NCBI GenBank assembly: GCA_028551475.1
Contig: CM052355.1
Location: forward strand, 248,001-312,000
Length of the DNA stretch: 64,000 nt
Direction: 5' to 3'
From: Casuarina equisetifolia
Taxonomy: Eukaryota > Streptophyta > Magnoliopsida > Fagales > Casuarinaceae
Shown: positions 60,712 to 64,000 of the stretch, one piece after another
Numbering within the stretch: position 1 is the first letter of the stretch
How the letters are laid out: the number at the start of each line of letters is the position of its first letter
Program-made: the position numbers and the translations under genes
Notes under the pieces: generated by a model
What the model was told of the DNA's origin: nothing
Seen by the model: only the letters and a program-made list of their open reading frames with translations
The model's database searches: none

Positions 60712-63700
60712 TCAGTATCTCAGTCCTTTAGCAACCTCAAAGAAATGAGCAACATTCTCTTCAGGTGTACCTACAACAATTCCATGACCAAGATTCAGAA
60801 TATGTTTCCCTCTTCCAGCTTTTCTCACAGTATCGTTGATGCGGTTGGTGATGAATTCCTTTGAACCAAACAGAACACCAGGGTCCACATTGCCCTGAAC
60901 TGCTACATCTGGTCCCAGTCGCCTCCTCCCTTCAGCCATATCAACAGTCCAGTCCAAGCTAACGACATCAACACCTGTCAAAGCCAGTCTCTCAAGCAAG
61001 CCCCCAGATCCACTTGCATAGAGGATTAGAGGGAGATCTGGATGTGTTTGCCTTACAGAATCCACTATCTGCTTCAAGTAAGGCCAACTGAACTCTTCGA
61101 AATCTACAGGGCTAAGCTCTGCGGCCCATGAGTCAAAGATCTGAACAGCTTGAGCTCCCCTGTCAGCTTGGTATCGAACGTACTTTGCCATTGACGTAGC
61201 AAATTTCTGAAGCAATGCATGAAGGACCTGTAGAAATAACAGGTATCAAATAAACACTTAAGACTTCAGAAGGAAGAGCACAAAAGTAGAATTGTGTCTA
61301 CTAAAAAATGGAAAGAACAAATTTCCTAAAAGAATGTGTTTTCCTAGATGATTCAAATACAACACAGTTCTTTTGCACACTCCTAGGAACCTTTGTTTCC
61401 AGCTAGATCCAAAGTGATAAGAAGGACTTAATATCTGCACTTCGTCCTCAATTTTGATTGGTTTTAGATTTTCGTTTTTATTTTGGTTAAGCAAAATTAC
61501 ATCCAGGACATGACAATCAAATTTCCGTACGCTGATTGAAAGAGATCTGATCAATGATACAACAAGAAACGTTATTCAGAGACCAATTCTCCTCTCTACA
61601 AAGGAAAAAGAAGAAAACTTGAGTCTCAAGCCCAGCCAGATATCTTTCGAGCACCAAAGCAAGTAAGATGATTGTTGCGATCCTTACTTCTTGCATTGCT
61701 GACTAGCAACTGAGTCCCGCCTGATGATCAATCCCAAATCCAAATGTACCCCGGAGAAACAACAATTGTAAGTATATTCTAGATGGTGCACAACAATTTT
61801 GGACCTCCTTAGGTTCTAGAACACTATAAGACAACAAGTAAAAAGAATTACCTTAGGTTGTGAGAAAGCTAATCTCTTTATTTTAGAGAAGTGCTTTGAT
61901 GAACCACCTTCAACCACATAAGAAGCAAGAGTGAAAGGAGCCCCAACAAAACCTAGGACTGCTGCTTTGTTATCAACCTGGAAATAAAGATAAATGAACA
62001 TAAGAGATATTTAAGTATTGGTTAAGGGAAACCAACATAAGAGAAATGACAAATCAAAGGCTAATCTGAAGTTCATAGACCGGACATTTAGAATTAGTCA
62101 TACTTTAGCAAATAAGTTAAAACAGTGGTGTCATGATCATCTTTGTTTATGGAATCCAACTAAAAAATAAAACGTGTTTTATACAAAACCACCACAAGCT
62201 AGGGATTTTTACACTGCTCTAAAATTAATTCACTGGGATACCCAAAAAGGAAGCTTTTTCATTGTTTTCTCCAGAAAATTTCAAACTCACATCTGTGAGA
62301 TTGATCTGGAAATGATCCAAGTATGGTGTAAACAGGGAAGATAGAATGTTCGTTCTCTTGAAATCTATACGAAAAGTAGATTTTGAAGACATGCATGACA
62401 GAACTGTGGGTATTAATTGTAATTTAATACTAAAATGAACAAAAAGGGGAAATGGTTCAAAAATGAATTTGTAGAACGCAGTTATAGCTGTAAAACAAAA
62501 AAGAAACAAGCGAAGTTGGACCTCTTTCCGCAAGATTGTCAAGGCTTCCCCAACATATGGGACTGAATCTTCAGGAACGAATTCTCTCACTTGTTCCACA
62601 TCCGCAGCCTCACGTAGAGGGTTATGAATGATAGGACCCTTACCTTTCACAATGTCAAAAGGTATATTCATCCCAGATAGAGGAGTGAGAATGTCCGAGA
62701 ATAAAATGACCTATCAAAATCAATGTGAGAGAAATCTGAGAAATGATAACAACAAACTCAGAAGGAATAGAGAACTATAACTTGAAATAGCCTTAAAAAC
62801 AAAAAACAAAATTTAAATTATGGATAGTTCAAAATCTCACCCCATCAGGCTTAAAGACGTTCCACGGTTGCAGTGAAATTTCCACGACAAGATCAACATT
62901 TTCTGATCTTTCACGAAATGATGGATACTTCTCGCAGATAATTTGGTAACTCTGTCACAAGAAATTGTTGATAATTGAGATCAGACTCAAGTAGGAAAAG
63001 GGGAAAAAGACATTTGCATGATTTTTATTCGAGAAGTTTGAAGCAAGCAACCATGAGATAGATTCTTGGCTAGAAAAGATGTAAAAGACACAAATATACA
63101 AGGAAATTTCAAAACTTTTTGAAAAAGCTGACCTCGTAAAGCAGTATATTGTACTTTGCTATGCTAGTTATCTATAAGCCACGCATAATAACAGAATCCC
63201 ACTAGGTAATTACTTGAAATTAACATAAAAAAAGTTATATAGCAAAAAAACAAGGCATAGGTCTTACCAGAATCAACAAAAAAACACAAAGAAACAATAT
63301 TAGAAGCCAAAAAATCATTGGAAAAAGAAAAGAAATGCACGACTGGACCCACTTTTAGAGCACTCAAAGAACAAGTTCCATGGCTAGTCTTCCAAGTGGT
63401 AATATGATCCTCTCCAGTGACAGAGGAAATCAGTTCTGATCCTTTATTTTAGCAATAAAAGGATAGAATGACACCAATCATTCCAGAACAAAGTATAACA
63501 ATTGGAAAACACCAAGTGTAAGGCACACAGGCATTGTGAAGTTACAGGTTGTCCTTCAATAAAAATCCTATAAAGAACATGAATTCTATACAAATTTATA
63601 TCAAAGATGGGCAGTGAACAAGAGAAATGTTATATAAAAGCTGTAGCTGCATAAACCTGCCTTCATGTACCTCCCTGCTTGCCTCATGAGCCAAACCGGG

Positions 63701-63782
63701 GGTCTCTCAACATCTTCCCCACGAATGGCATTAAGCAGCAGCGGTTCGACAGCAGCAGTCAACTTTGGCTCGGCCACAGCCC
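60712..63782 (-). CDS. HEME2: Uroporphyrinogen decarboxylase, plastidial (partial, first exon(s) outside window)
   Basis: Removes four carboxyl groups from uroporphyrinogen III to give coproporphyrinogen III, on the route to chlorophyll and heme. Visible exons in order: 63661-63782, 62841-62951, 62522-62710, 61852-61977, 60712-61227, ending at a TGA at 60712-60714; together 1064 nt. They read ...[74 protein letters not shown] and [20 protein letters not shown]. The RQAGRYM and LFSDI active-site signatures of the family are intact. The missing 5' part would encode the transit peptide, and the last ~218 bases of the window would be intron. The intron after 63661 begins with GC: AAG|GCAGGT is the only donor that keeps frame. 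It resembles Arabidopsis HEME2, from memory, but HEME1 cannot be excluded. Confidence 0.93.
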
Positions 63783-64000
63783 CTGCATATGATGTCCATG
63801 GTCAGGAAATGACTCCAAATCAAAGCATTATTTATGCAAAACTTAACCAACTACACAAAATTAGAAGGAAAAAATGGTGATGGTTTCAGATCCCTTGCAG
63901 CATAAAACAATAGATTTCCTTAATAAACTCAAAGACTGTCCACTACCCGTGGGTCCTGCATGCGCAAGTGGTCTGGGATCACGCATTTTGCCGCAATAGC

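Overview
The window is nuclear DNA from a flowering plant, most likely a eudicot. The evidence is AT-rich introns with GT-AG borders, plant-only gene families (phosphoglucan phosphatase LSF2, a reticulon-like RTNLB protein, a UXT-type UDP-xylose transporter, the AZG1 purine permease), and plant chromovirus and copia retrotransposons. I cannot name the species. I rebuilt exon structures by joining splice sites that keep frame and family similarity; no transcript evidence was available.

Layout. 1-4983: a chromovirus-type Ty3/gypsy element on the minus strand, with its left LTR cut by the window edge. 6589-11741 (+): alpha-galactosidase (AGAL3-like). 12601-14724 (+): TRM1-like tRNA dimethylguanosine methyltransferase. 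15213-16448 (-): ribosomal protein eS26. 17388-19900 (-): mitochondrial Mn superoxide dismutase. 21361-24843 (+): MATE transporter pseudogene. 25462-29240 (-): UXT-type nucleotide-sugar transporter, divergent from a reticulon-like gene at 30107-33297 (+). 33890-44430: a decayed direct duplication of a divergent gene pair. The functional copy is a macro-domain ADP-ribose hydrolase (40240-42442, -) and a TLC-type ADP/ATP-carrier-like membrane protein (42638-47714, +). The decayed copy to its left carries a broken copia element. 49123-51693 (-): LSF2. 53660-55402 (-): AZG1. 55403-60711: a gene-free stretch rich in microsatellites. 60712 to the right edge (-): plastid uroporphyrinogen decarboxylase, lacking its first exon(s).

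These are mostly housekeeping genes for plastid, mitochondrial, cell-wall and translation functions, and they do not form a shared pathway. From memory of Arabidopsis, the order looks like an ancestral block that was duplicated and then split there: the AGAL3-TRM1-RPS26-MSD2 run near At3g56310-At3g56350, and the reticulon-MSD1-LSF2-AZG1 run near At3g10915-At3g10960. Here the genes lie interleaved in one segment.

I found no CRISPR, operon-like system, rRNA or tRNA gene, and no convincing novel molecular system. The most notable points are the decayed duplicate of the divergent pair, the nearly intact MATE pseudogene, two probable GC-AG introns, an eS26 gene whose first coding exon is only the ATG, and a compact 195-bp shared promoter.
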